NCBI GenBank assembly: GCA_030017395.1
Contig: JASEIZ010000077.1
Location: 1 to 8,856 of the forward strand
Direction: 5' to 3'
Source of the DNA: Desulfobacterales bacterium
GTDB lineage: Bacteria > Desulfobacterota > Desulfobacteria > Desulfobacterales > ETH-SRB1
DNA: 8,856 nt
The notes beneath the pieces were generated by a model, which saw only the letters and a list, made by a program, of their open reading frames with translations, did not search any database and was not told the origin of the DNA. Made by a program: the position numbers and the translations under genes. Numbering within the stretch: the stretch's first letter is position 1; every line of letters starts with the position of its first letter. This document shows, in pieces, positions 1 through 7,820 of the stretch.

Positions 1-141
1 ACTCACTGAAAACCGTTTTTGGACAAGAGTGTTCAGATATCTTTAACTGCTTCTATAATAATCATAATCTTTTATTCGCTTTAAATGCAACTGCTACAAT
101 CGATTATCAATAATTGAAATTGCTTAATATGCCAAGGGCTT
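1..141. other. Leader region upstream of the M48 protease gene, no gene supported
   Basis: AT-rich stretch in which no gene can be supported. One forward frame is open from base 3 to a stop at 111-113 (36 codons) and another from base 2 to a stop at 44-46. Either could be the tail of a gene beginning outside the window, but neither translation resembles a family I recognise. The stretch carries candidate promoter hexamers for the gene that follows. Confidence 0.5.
92..100 (+). promoter_or_regulatory. Candidate extended -10 promoter for the M48 protease gene
   Basis: TGCTACAAT at 92-100 is a TGn-extended -10 element about 42 bp before the start codon. The matching -35 position (72-77, TTATTC) is poor, as is usual for extended -10 promoters. 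A perfect TATAAT at 54-59 is an alternative, also with a weak -35. The region is AT-rich, so chance matches are likely. Confidence 0.35.
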
Positions 142-1374
142 ATGAACTTTATCGCTATAATCATCCTTGTTGCTATAGCCAGCGATTTTATACTGCACAT
201 TCTGGCCGATTGTTTAAACCTTAAAGAATTACGGGCTGAACTTCCTGAAGCATTTCGTGGCATATACGATAAAGAACGTTATAAAAAATCACAGAAATAT
301 CTGCGGGTAAACACGCATTTTGGATGGGTTACAGCACTATTTGACCTTACTGTGCTTCTTGTATTCTGGTTTGGCAAAGGGTTTCCATATCTAGATCAAT
401 GGGCGCGATCTCTGGGCTATGGCTCTGTTGCCACAGGCCTGATATACATAGGCATCCTGCTTTTTATCAAAGCTGTTTTGTCTCTGCCTTTCAGTATTTA
501 CTCGACCTTTGTAATTGAGGAGCGTTTTGGTTTTAATAAAACCACATGGCGCACGTTTTTATTAGATTTAATCAAGGTATTGATACTTTCGATACTGATT
601 GGTGGACCGCTTTTGGCCGGGGTGCTGCTCTTTTTTGAATATGCAGGAGACAATGCATGGTGGTACTGCTGGATAGTTATCACCTTGTTTATGCTAATAC
701 TTCAGTTTATAGCGCCTGCATGGATTATGCCCCTGTTCAATAAATTCAAGCCGTTGGAAGACGGAGAGCTCAAAACCAGCATAATGACTTATGCTCATTC
801 CATAAATTTCCCGCTTAAAAATATCTTTGTCATGGACGGTTCAAGACGGTCAAGCAAATCAAATGCTTTTTTTACAGGTTTTGGCAGGAATAAAAGGATT
901 GCGCTTTTTGACACAATAATCGACCAGATGACCGCAACCGAGCTGCTTGCCGTGCTTGCCCATGAAATGGGACATTACAAGAAAAGGCATATTCTACAAA
1001 ATATCATTCTCGGGATATTGCAAACCGGACTGATGCTTTTTCTGCTGTCTTTGTTTATCTCTTATCACGGGCTGTTCGATGCTTTTTATATGGACAAAAT
1101 ATCCGTATATACAGGATTGATTTTCTTTGGTATGCTGTATTCACCAATCGACTTTTTTATCGGGATTTTTACACATATCCATTCACGCAAAAATGAGTAT
1201 GAAGCTGACAGGTTTGCAGTTGAAACAACCGGCAAGCCCGTTTCTATGGCAAACGCTCTTAAAAAGCTTTCGATCAACAATCTTTCTAATCTTATGCCGC
1301 ACCCTTTTTATGTGTTCCTGAACTATTCTCACCCGCCTGTTTTGAACAGGCTGAACGCTATTTTAGGGATATAG
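142..1374 (+). CDS. M48 family metallopeptidase, Ste24/CAAX prenyl protease 1-like
   Basis: Complete 410-residue integral membrane zinc protease of the M48 family, Ste24 subtype. The zinc motif HEMGH lies at residues 274-278 (His274, Glu275, His278), and the third ligand is probably Glu352 in the downstream NEYEAD motif, with Asp356 also conserved. The N-terminal half has the M48_N layout with the signature EERFGFNKTT near residue 130. I count about seven hydrophobic segments, near residues 1-20, 60-85, 95-115, 145-165, 172-200, 283-305 and 320-345, as in Ste24 and unlike the shorter HtpX. In eukaryotes Ste24 trims prenylated proteins and clears clogged translocons. Bacteria lack CAAX prenylation, so a role in membrane protein quality control is inferred. 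The ATG at 142 is preceded by AAGGG only 3 bp away, a weakly placed ribosome site. It stands alone and converges on the recD2 cluster. Confidence 0.93.
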   Translation: MNFIAIIILVAIASDFILHILADCLNLKELRAELPEAFRGIYDKERYKKSQKYLRVNTHFGWVTALFDLTVLLVFWFGKGFPYLDQWARSLGYGSVATGLIYIGILLFIKAVLSLPFSIYSTFVIEERFGFNKTTWRTFLLDLIKVLILSILIGGPLLAGVLLFFEYAGDNAWWYCWIVITLFMLILQFIAPAWIMPLFNKFKPLEDGELKTSIMTYAHSINFPLKNIFVMDGSRRSSKSNAFFTGFGRNKRIALFDTIIDQMTATELLAVLAHEMGHYKKRHILQNIILGILQTGLMLFLLSLFISYHGLFDAFYMDKISVYTGLIFFGMLYSPIDFFIGIFTHIHSRKNEYEADRFAVETTGKPVSMANALKKLSINNLSNLMPHPFYVFLNYSHPPVLNRLNAILGI

Positions 1375-1500
1375 GGAGCATCAGTTTAAAGCTATAGGAA
1401 ATCTTCGACTGTAAGGCTTTAGACTTGATGATATTATATCAGGTGTTATCGAAATTGCCGGTCCCCAATTCCAGGAGAGGTCTCATATAAATGACCGACA
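1375..1500. other. Convergent intergenic gap, no clear terminator
   Basis: This 126-bp gap separates the converging ends of the M48 protease gene and recD2. I looked for GC-rich stems followed by T-runs on both strands and found none. There is a short AT-rich dyad (TGATAT-T-ATATCA, 1429-1441) and a 5-bp CGGTC/GACCG pairing (1459-1463 with 1493-1497), neither terminator-like. Termination here may be Rho-dependent. Confidence 0.5.
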
Positions 1501-3657
1501 TCATGCTCCAGACAGCCTGTTTTCCAGCCCTGAAAGGCGATTTCCAGGCCTGTCATTTTTTAGTGCAATATTTATAGCTTTTTTTGAACCTACAAGTATT
1601 ACCAGTTTTTTGCCTCTTGTTATTGCCGTATACAGCAGATTCCTCTGGAGCAAAGCAAAATGCTGGGTCATTATGGGCACAATCACGGCAGGATACTCCG
1701 ACCCCTGTGACTTATGCACGGTTATGGCATACGCCAGTGAAAGCTCCTCGGTTTCCGCAAAATCATAGGCAACTATCCTGCCGTAGTAATCCACGGAAAG
1801 CCGGCTGTTTGCCGTATCAATGGAGGTAATTGTTCCGATATCACCGTTAAAAACCTCTTTTTGATAGTTGTTTTTCAAATGCATTACTTTGTCTTCTATG
1901 TTAAAACGACCGCCTTTGCGCGCAGAGCCTGGGTTTAAAGCCTTTTGAAGCGCCTTGTTCAGATTTGCGGTGCCTGCCTCGCCCTTATGCATCGGAGTTA
2001 ATACCTGAATATCATTTACACAGTCAAAATTAAAAACCTTTGGAATTCTTTTGGTGCATAACTCAACTATTGTTTCAACAGCCCTGTCTGGTTTGTTTTG
2101 CTCAATAAAGTAAAACTCAGACGGGTTTTCAGAAATACAGTCTTTTTTGAGGTCAGGCATCTTCCCTGCACGAACTCTGTGTGCATTCATAACAATGGTG
2201 CTTCCCTGAGCCTGCCTGAAGATCTTCTTAAGCTCAAAAGTTTTTATTATTTTTGAATTGATAATATCGGCAAGAACATTTCCAGGTCCTACTGATGGAA
2301 GCTGAAAAGTATCTCCGACCAGTATTAATAAACAGTGCATGGAAATTGCCTTAAGCAGATAAAACATTAAATATATATCCACCATAGAGGCTTCATCAAT
2401 GATTATCGCATCTGCATCAAGCGGATTATCCTGATTTTTATTAAAAAAACCATCCTTAAAATTATATCCCAAAATTTTGTGGATGGTGTTTGCCTCCCTG
2501 CTGGTAACCTCTGAAAGGCGCCTGGCCGCCCGCCCGGTCGGAGCTGCAAGCATGATTTTCTTTCCAAGAAGTTCAAAGACGGTATTAATAGATCTGATAA
2601 GTGTTGTTTTACCTGTTCCAGGGCCTCCGGTTATTACGATAGCCCTGTGAGAAAGGCACTCCTGCAAAACATTCAGCTGCTCAGAAGAAAGTTTGATGGC
2701 AAGTTTTCTCAATACTTCCTGTGTGATCTGCTGTGTGTCTATACGCAAGGAAGGAATTGGAACGGACAAAACAGCCTTTATCCTGTCGGCAATACCTGTT
2801 TCCGCCTCATACAGGCTTTTCAGATAAACAGCGCCGGTCTCAGCGCCCGCAGTCTTTTCTATAACCAGTTCCCCTGCGTCAACAAGATTAAGCATGGCAT
2901 CTTTGGTTTTACTTTGCTCGATCTTAAAAATATTCTCGCAGCGTTTAAGAATCTGCTCTTCATAGATAAAGGTATGTCCTTGTGCGACAAATTGTTCTAT
3001 GATGTGAATAATACATGCATTAATCCTTTCCGGCTTATCCTTTGGAAGGCCCAGGTTCTGCGCTATCCTGTCCGAAATATAAAAGCCTATTCCAGAGATA
3101 TCGCAGGCTATACGGTAAGGATCATTCTGAATGATGTTAACTGCATCATCTCCATACTCTTTGAATATTTTTGCGCTGTATGAAGTTGTAATCCCGTTTT
3201 CCTGAAGAAACCTCATAATATCTCTTAATGCGTGATGTTCTCTCCAGGAATTGCTTATCTGCGCTGCCTTTACCTTGCCTATTCCTTTAACATCGGTAAG
3301 CTTTTCAGGATTCTTTTCAATTATCTCAAGGGTTCTGTCTTTATAACGACTAATCAAGGCTGCAACAATTTTTGGGCCTATTCCATTAATAAAACCTGAT
3401 TCAAGATACTTTTTTATTTCATCAGCGCTTGCGGGAAGGACGACCTCAAATGACTCGACCTTTAATTGACGGCCATATTTTGGGTGTGTCTCCCACCTGC
3501 CTCTTATTTTAAGAGTTTCGCCCTGGCTGACAGCCGGCATGAACCCTGTAACGGTTACAGGTGTTTGATCTTTGTTTGTCTTTAATCGCGCGACAGTATA
3601 ATGGTTTTCTTCGTTATAGTAGGTAATTCTTTCAAGATGTCCTTGGAGAGTAATCAT
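1501..3657 (-). CDS. recD2: RecD2-type ATP-dependent DNA helicase (RecD/YrrC family)
   Basis: 718-residue superfamily 1B 5'-3' DNA helicase of the RecD2 (YrrC) class, which works without RecBC and is linked to recombination and replication-fork repair. An OB-like N-terminal region (about 1-80) is followed by helix-hairpin-helix segments with INGIGPK and VKGIGK (about 90-135), then a helix-rich region. The motor has Walker A GGPGTGKTT at 344-352 (Lys350) and Walker B IIIDEAS with Asp421/Glu422. The C-terminal motifs AITVHKSQG and YTAITRGK are typical of the 2A/2B domains. The long N-terminal extension separates it from RecBCD-associated RecD. Its ATG overlaps the gmhB stop as ATGA with no clear Shine-Dalgarno, so translation is probably coupled. 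It is the last gene of the cluster. The extreme C-terminus carries NRLSG twice, outside the helicase fold. Confidence 0.95.
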   Translation of the reverse strand: MITLQGHLERITYYNEENHYTVARLKTNKDQTPVTVTGFMPAVSQGETLKIRGRWETHPKYGRQLKVESFEVVLPASADEIKKYLESGFINGIGPKIVAALISRYKDRTLEIIEKNPEKLTDVKGIGKVKAAQISNSWREHHALRDIMRFLQENGITTSYSAKIFKEYGDDAVNIIQNDPYRIACDISGIGFYISDRIAQNLGLPKDKPERINACIIHIIEQFVAQGHTFIYEEQILKRCENIFKIEQSKTKDAMLNLVDAGELVIEKTAGAETGAVYLKSLYEAETGIADRIKAVLSVPIPSLRIDTQQITQEVLRKLAIKLSSEQLNVLQECLSHRAIVITGGPGTGKTTLIRSINTVFELLGKKIMLAAPTGRAARRLSEVTSREANTIHKILGYNFKDGFFNKNQDNPLDADAIIIDEASMVDIYLMFYLLKAISMHCLLILVGDTFQLPSVGPGNVLADIINSKIIKTFELKKIFRQAQGSTIVMNAHRVRAGKMPDLKKDCISENPSEFYFIEQNKPDRAVETIVELCTKRIPKVFNFDCVNDIQVLTPMHKGEAGTANLNKALQKALNPGSARKGGRFNIEDKVMHLKNNYQKEVFNGDIGTITSIDTANSRLSVDYYGRIVAYDFAETEELSLAYAITVHKSQGSEYPAVIVPIMTQHFALLQRNLLYTAITRGKKLVILVGSKKAINIALKNDRPGNRLSGLENRLSGA

Positions 3658-4238
3658 AAGAAGTAGCTGCTTATCCAGATCGCAGCATCATAGAGATCAA
3701 GAGCTGTATAATCGGGTGAAATTTTCTTTTCCGACAAAAGCCCTTCAGCATTTAAAAAGTTTTCGCTCTTTACCAGAACACTCGACCCGCAACCTGCCCT
3801 GCGCGCACACTCAATATCCTTTGCGCTGTCACCGACCATTGTTGAAGTTGTAAGATCAATCTGGTATTTTTTCTGCGCCTGGAGTATTAAGCCTGGCTCT
3901 GGCTTACGGCAATCACAACCATCTTCAGGAATGTGAGGACAAAAAAAAATGTCCTTTATGTCTCCGCCTCCTGATTTAATCTCTTTTTTCATTAAGGTGT
4001 GAATATGCTCAAGCCCCTGCCTTGATACCATGTTGCGATTTATTGCAGACTGGTTTGTAATAATTATCGTGGCAAATCCATTTGAATTTAAAAGCCTTAT
4101 CGCTTCAATACTTCCTGGAAGAAACTCAAATTCCTCCCAGCTTTTTATGTAGTCCGGCGAATCCCTGTTTATAACACCGTCTCTGTCAAGGAAAACAACT
4201 CGTTGCAACGTTACTTTGCTCTGTCTTCTATTCTGCAA
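3654..4238 (-). CDS. gmhB: D-glycero-D-manno-heptose-1,7-bisphosphate 7-phosphatase (HAD family)
   Basis: HAD-superfamily phosphatase that removes the 7-phosphate from D-glycero-D-manno-heptose 1,7-bisphosphate on the route to ADP-heptose for the LPS inner core; cytoplasmic. With the TTG start at 4238 it has 194 residues, near the usual size. The nucleophile motif is LDRDGVIN (Asp18, Asp20), motif II is ITNQS (61-64), the GmhB zinc loop is C100-P-H102 with C108-D-C110, followed by RKPEPG, and motif IV is VGDSAKD (Asp137, Asp141). An open frame extends to an ATG at 4328, but that would add 30 residues encoded inside rlpA and foreign to the family. TTG at 4238 has AAAGGAG ending 9 bp upstream; TTG at 4208 is a weaker option. 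It overlaps rlpA by 11 bp and recD2 by 4 bp. The related histidinol phosphatase domain of HisB is the main alternative, less likely away from his genes. Confidence 0.87.
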   Translation of the reverse strand: MQNRRQSKVTLQRVVFLDRDGVINRDSPDYIKSWEEFEFLPGSIEAIRLLNSNGFATIIITNQSAINRNMVSRQGLEHIHTLMKKEIKSGGGDIKDIFFCPHIPEDGCDCRKPEPGLILQAQKKYQIDLTTSTMVGDSAKDIECARRAGCGSSVLVKSENFLNAEGLLSEKKISPDYTALDLYDAAIWISSYFL

Positions 4239-4989
4239 CTGCAAAAGCTCCTTTAAATCCGTTTTCAATAAGTTTATTTTCGTATTCAATAGCCTGCTGC
4301 AGGGTTGAGCATCTGCCGACACGCACACGGTAGAATGTTTCAGTTCCGTTGTTAAATATCATTATATGAGCATTCTTGTATGTTAAATCAAGTTTTTGTT
4401 TTAATCTCTCAGCATTGTTGCGATTGGTAAACGCCCCTATTTGAATGGTAAAGTCTCCTTTATAGTAGTCTATTGGAACATAGGATGGACCGGAATCCTT
4501 TTCTGCCGTTGCCGTTGATAGAACAGGGATTCCAAGTGCTGTTATTTGAACCGGTGCTGTGCCCGGGCCTACAATGCCCAACTTTTTTGCCCCGGTATAG
4601 GAAAGATCTATTATTCTGCCACGCACAAACGGCCCTCGATCATTGATCCTTACATCAATCTCTTTGTTGTTTTGAAGATTTTTCACTCTGACACAGGTGC
4701 CAAGCGGCAGGGTTTTATGCGCTGCCGTCATTGCGTACATATTATATGTCTCTCCGTTTGCGGTCTTCCTTCCATGAAACTTACTGCCATACCATGACGC
4801 CTTTCCGCTCTGGCTGAAATCCTGAGAATGAGGAATGGGCTGATACCATTTACCCATAACTTTATAGGGTTTTGGATATCCGGGAATGCCTTGAGGAGGC
4901 TTTGTCTTCGAGCAACCAAAAACAAAAAACAACAGTCCGCAGACGGCAAGAAAAGTTAAAAATATATAAAAGCTATTCTTTTTTATCAT
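4228..4989 (-). CDS. rlpA: RlpA-family septal ring lytic transglycosylase, lipoprotein with SPOR domain
   Basis: 253-residue predicted outer-membrane lipoprotein. A hydrophobic signal (residues 5-25) ends in VFGC with lipidated Cys26, followed by Ser27, which does not signal inner-membrane retention. The double-psi beta-barrel domain spans about 62-150, with GKASWYG, FHGRKTANGE, TAAHKTLPLGT and INDRGPF. Glu80 and Asp117 match in spacing the catalytic Glu/Asp pair known from Pseudomonas RlpA, with His91 also conserved, so lytic transglycosylase activity on denuded septal glycan is plausible. A SPOR domain (about 176-253, from FTIQIGAF to the end) would bind denuded peptidoglycan at division sites. 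The ATG overlaps the lon stop as TAATG and lacks a good Shine-Dalgarno, implying reinitiation after Lon translation. Its final codons contain the ribosome site of gmhB. Confidence 0.93.
   Translation of the reverse strand: MIKKNSFYIFLTFLAVCGLLFFVFGCSKTKPPQGIPGYPKPYKVMGKWYQPIPHSQDFSQSGKASWYGSKFHGRKTANGETYNMYAMTAAHKTLPLGTCVRVKNLQNNKEIDVRINDRGPFVRGRIIDLSYTGAKKLGIVGPGTAPVQITALGIPVLSTATAEKDSGPSYVPIDYYKGDFTIQIGAFTNRNNAERLKQKLDLTYKNAHIMIFNNGTETFYRVRVGRCSTLQQAIEYENKLIENGFKGAFAVAE
4241..4256 (-). promoter_or_regulatory. Ribosome binding site of gmhB inside rlpA
   Basis: On the minus strand AAAGGAGC lies within the last codons of rlpA (the FKGA segment), with its GGAG 9 bp before a TTG at 4238 that is in frame with the HAD phosphatase. 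It is the best ribosome site near the conserved start of that protein and decides the start call. Confidence 0.6.
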
Positions 4990-7337
4990 TATTTTTCGAG
5001 CGCAATTTCCAAAACATCCATCATTTTGTCAACAAAGTGAAAATGAATTTCTTTCTTAACCTTTTCCGGTATGTCCTCCAAATCCTTCTTGTTCCAGCTT
5101 GGCATAATAATTGTTTTTATGCCTGCTCGATGAGCTGCAAGAACCTTTTCTTTTATGCCTCCAACCGGCAGCACCTGGCCTCTCAGGGTTATTTCACCGG
5201 TCATGGCAAGATCCTTTTTAATCTTTTTATGAGTAAGAAGCGAAGCCAGGGCGGTAAGCATGGTAACACCCGCAGAAGGGCCGTCTTTGGGTATGGCTCC
5301 TGCCGGTATATGAATATGTATGTCCTGGGTTTCAAAGAAGTCTTCGGCAATACCAAGGGAAACGGCATTTGTACGCATGAAACTAAGAGCCGTTATCGCG
5401 GACTCCTTCATCACATCTCCAAGCTGTCCGGTTAAGGTAAGATCCTTTTTGCCCTTCATCGCGGTGGCTTCAACAAACAGAAGTTCACCTCCTGCTTGTG
5501 TCCAGGCAAGCCCCATGGCTAAACCGGGCGTTAAAGTTCTTGCGCTGACTTCCGAAGCAAATCGAACAGAGCCGATATAACCTGCAACATCCTTAACCGT
5601 TATTTTTGCAGATTTTGCTTCGCCTTCAGCTATCCTTGTCGCAACCCCTCTGCAAATAGTTGCGATTTCACGCTCCAGATTTCTCAAGCCTGCCTCGCGT
5701 GTATAACCTGAGATTATCTTTTGCAACACTCCTTTTGAAAAGGATATCTGAGAAGCTTTAAGGCCATGTGCTTCACGCTGGCGTGGTATAAGATACCGTG
5801 TCGCAATTCTAATCTTTTCGTCCTGTGTATAACCTAAAAGTTCCAGCACCTCCATTCTGTCCCTCAGTGCAGGAGGTATGGTGTCAAGAATATTTGCAGT
5901 GGTAATAAACATTACCTTTGAAAGATCAAACGACACATCAAGATAATGATCGGTAAAAGAAAAATTCTGCTCCGGATCAAGAACCTCGAGCAGGGCTGAT
6001 GACGGGTCTCCTCGAAAATCGCTCCCAAGCTTATCTATTTCATCTAACATAAAAACAGGATTGTTTGATTCAGCGCGTCTTATTCCCTGAATTATCCGTC
6101 CGGGAAGAGCGCCGACATAAGTTCGCCGATGCCCCCTTATCTCAGCCTCGTCTCTGACGCCACCTAATGAAATGCGGATAAATTTTCGTCCCAAAGCCTT
6201 TGCTATTGACATGCCCAGGGATGTTTTGCCGGTTCCTGGAGGCCCGGCAAAACACAGTATCGGCCCCTTTGATTCAGGCTTTAACTTGCGAACGGCAAGA
6301 TATTCTATAATGCGCTTCTTTGGTTTCTTGAGTCCGAAATGGTCTTCATCTAATATCCTTCTTGCTTTTTTTATATCAAGGTTGTCCGTGGTGCTTTCAT
6401 ACCAGGGAAGAACAGTCAACCAGTCAAGATATGTCGATGCTACAGTATATTCGGCAGAAGACGGGTGCATGCGGGACAGGCGGTTGATTTCCCGCTGCGC
6501 CTCTTTGCGGGCCTCTTCGGGAAGCTTTTTCTCCTTTATTTTTGCCTTGTATTCTTCAATTTCAACAGCGGTCTCATCCTTTTCACCTAATTCTTCCTTT
6601 ATGGCCTTAAGTTGCTGATGCAGATAATACTCCCTCTGCTGCTTATCCATGCCTCCCTTCACCTGAGACTGTATCTTGTTTCCTAATTCTAAAACCTCTA
6701 CCTGGTAATTTAAGAGCCTTGTAACCTCTTTTAATCGCTTTTTAACATCAAAAATTTCTAAAACCCTTTGTTTTTCTTTAAGTGTTGCGTTAATAAGCGA
6801 AGCAACCATATCTGCCAATGTGCCGGGCTCCTGTATTGACTTCGCCATTGCCCCGATTTCCTGTGGCAAACCAGGAGAAAGCTCAACTACCCTGGCAAAT
6901 AAACCAATAATATTTGCCATCAGCGCATCGGTTTCCTTATCTTTCTCTTCTTTATCCTTAATATACTCAACCCGTGCCTGAAGATATGGCTTTGTTTTTA
7001 TAAAATCCTTTACCCTAAATCTGTTTAAACCTTGGACGAGTAATTGAGTCGTATTATCTTCGGTCTTTGCCATTTTGAGTATAAAAGCACTCATGCCGAT
7101 CAAATATAGATCGTCATGCGTATAGATGGGTTTGATTTTCATTTCTTTAGCGATAATAAGCCCTATGATACGATCTTTAGACATCGCTTCATCCACCAGT
7201 TGCACCGATTCCTTTTGCATAGCTATAATAGGCACAACCATCTTAGGGAAAAGCGTTGTATCAATTAAAGGCAAAACAGGAAGGATTTCCGGAATAGTAT
7301 TAGATTTAGGTTCGTTATGCGGTAGCTGCTCGGTCAT
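4989..7337 (-). CDS. lon: ATP-dependent Lon protease
   Basis: Full-length LonA-type AAA+ serine protease, 782 residues from the ATG at 7337, which degrades misfolded and regulatory proteins in the cytoplasm. The N-terminal substrate-binding domain begins with LPVLPLIDTTLFPKMVVP and runs to about residue 205, followed by a charged helical linker. The AAA+ module has Walker A GPPGTGKTS at 365-373 (Lys371) and Walker B FMLDEIDK with Asp432/Glu433. The C-terminal protease domain has the Ser-Lys dyad Ser688 (DGPSAG) and Lys731 (GGIKEK), spaced 43 residues as in E. coli Lon. An in-frame TTG at 7349 and GTG at 7343 are alternative starts, but the ATG has GGGGGTG just upstream as ribosome site. It lies 36 bp downstream of hsp20, without its own evident promoter, and its stop overlaps the rlpA start by 1 bp. 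Confidence 0.97.
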   Translation of the reverse strand: MTEQLPHNEPKSNTIPEILPVLPLIDTTLFPKMVVPIIAMQKESVQLVDEAMSKDRIIGLIIAKEMKIKPIYTHDDLYLIGMSAFILKMAKTEDNTTQLLVQGLNRFRVKDFIKTKPYLQARVEYIKDKEEKDKETDALMANIIGLFARVVELSPGLPQEIGAMAKSIQEPGTLADMVASLINATLKEKQRVLEIFDVKKRLKEVTRLLNYQVEVLELGNKIQSQVKGGMDKQQREYYLHQQLKAIKEELGEKDETAVEIEEYKAKIKEKKLPEEARKEAQREINRLSRMHPSSAEYTVASTYLDWLTVLPWYESTTDNLDIKKARRILDEDHFGLKKPKKRIIEYLAVRKLKPESKGPILCFAGPPGTGKTSLGMSIAKALGRKFIRISLGGVRDEAEIRGHRRTYVGALPGRIIQGIRRAESNNPVFMLDEIDKLGSDFRGDPSSALLEVLDPEQNFSFTDHYLDVSFDLSKVMFITTANILDTIPPALRDRMEVLELLGYTQDEKIRIATRYLIPRQREAHGLKASQISFSKGVLQKIISGYTREAGLRNLEREIATICRGVATRIAEGEAKSAKITVKDVAGYIGSVRFASEVSARTLTPGLAMGLAWTQAGGELLFVEATAMKGKKDLTLTGQLGDVMKESAITALSFMRTNAVSLGIAEDFFETQDIHIHIPAGAIPKDGPSAGVTMLTALASLLTHKKIKKDLAMTGEITLRGQVLPVGGIKEKVLAAHRAGIKTIIMPSWNKKDLEDIPEKVKKEIHFHFVDKMMDVLEIALEK

Positions 7338-7373
7338 AGACACCCCCAAAAAATAACAAATAATATAAAACGG

Positions 7374-7820
7374 CTATCCATCTATAATAGGTATTCTGTG
7401 CGTTTTGTCGGTCGGTAATTTCGCAAGTCTGATCTGAAGCAACCCGTTTAAATATGTTGCAACTACTTTATCGGTATCAATAGGAGATGGAAAAAACAAT
7501 ATGCGCTCAAATTTACCATATTGTATCTCTGCCAGTCTGTATGTTGAATTTTTAACTCTGGGCATTTCAGCGCGATCGCCATAAATTTTGGCTGCTCTGG
7601 TGTTTATTTCCACACCAAGATTCTCTTTGTCTACCCCTGCAATCTCAGCTATAATAATTATTTCTTCATCTGTTTCATATATATCCATCTGGGGTTTCCA
7701 CAGACCTTCGGAAAAAGCGAAGGCCGGACTTATTGATCGAAACATGCCCGCTATGCCTCTTGCTGTATCTGAATTTAAGTGATCGGAACCTTTGATAAAT
7801 TTTATTTTAATATAATCCAT
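7374..7820 (-). CDS. Hsp20/alpha-crystallin family small heat shock protein
   Basis: 148-residue small heat shock protein, an ATP-independent holdase that binds unfolding clients for later refolding or proteolysis. A variable N-terminal arm (about 1-40) leads into the alpha-crystallin domain beginning WKPQMDIYET at residue 41, with the EIAGVDKENL segment and the closing LNGLLQIRL strand. The C-terminal tail has the oligomerisation motif I-P-I at 143-145. The start is well supported: AGGAG sits 6 bp before the ATG. It is the first gene of the cluster, followed after 36 bp by lon, which suggests that holdase and protease are made together. Its leader may control translation by temperature (see the thermometer candidate). 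Confidence 0.94.
   Translation of the reverse strand: MDYIKIKFIKGSDHLNSDTARGIAGMFRSISPAFAFSEGLWKPQMDIYETDEEIIIIAEIAGVDKENLGVEINTRAAKIYGDRAEMPRVKNSTYRLAEIQYGKFERILFFPSPIDTDKVVATYLNGLLQIRLAKLPTDKTHRIPIIDG

Noticed and set aside
4..36. CTGAA/TTCAG inverted repeat near the window start
   Set aside because: Only 5-bp arms with a long loop; expected by chance.
3..113. Open forward frame at the window start, possible C-terminal gene fragment
   Set aside because: Only 36 codons, AT-rich, no recognisable family, and another frame is equally open over part of it.
1429..1441. AT-rich dyad TGATAT-T-ATATCA as a terminator
   Set aside because: No GC stem, only a single-base loop and no T-run; too weak for an intrinsic terminator.
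2647..3183. 178-codon forward open frame opposite recD2
   Set aside because: It lies wholly inside the recD2 coding region, which has full helicase motifs; its translation shows no domain.
4239..4328. Longer N-terminus of gmhB from ATG 4328
   Set aside because: Would add 30 unconserved residues overlapping the rlpA SPOR domain; TTG 4238 has a better ribosome site and gives the family length.
4872..5435. 187-codon forward open frame opposite the rlpA/lon junction
   Set aside because: Antisense to two well-supported genes and with no recognisable protein features.
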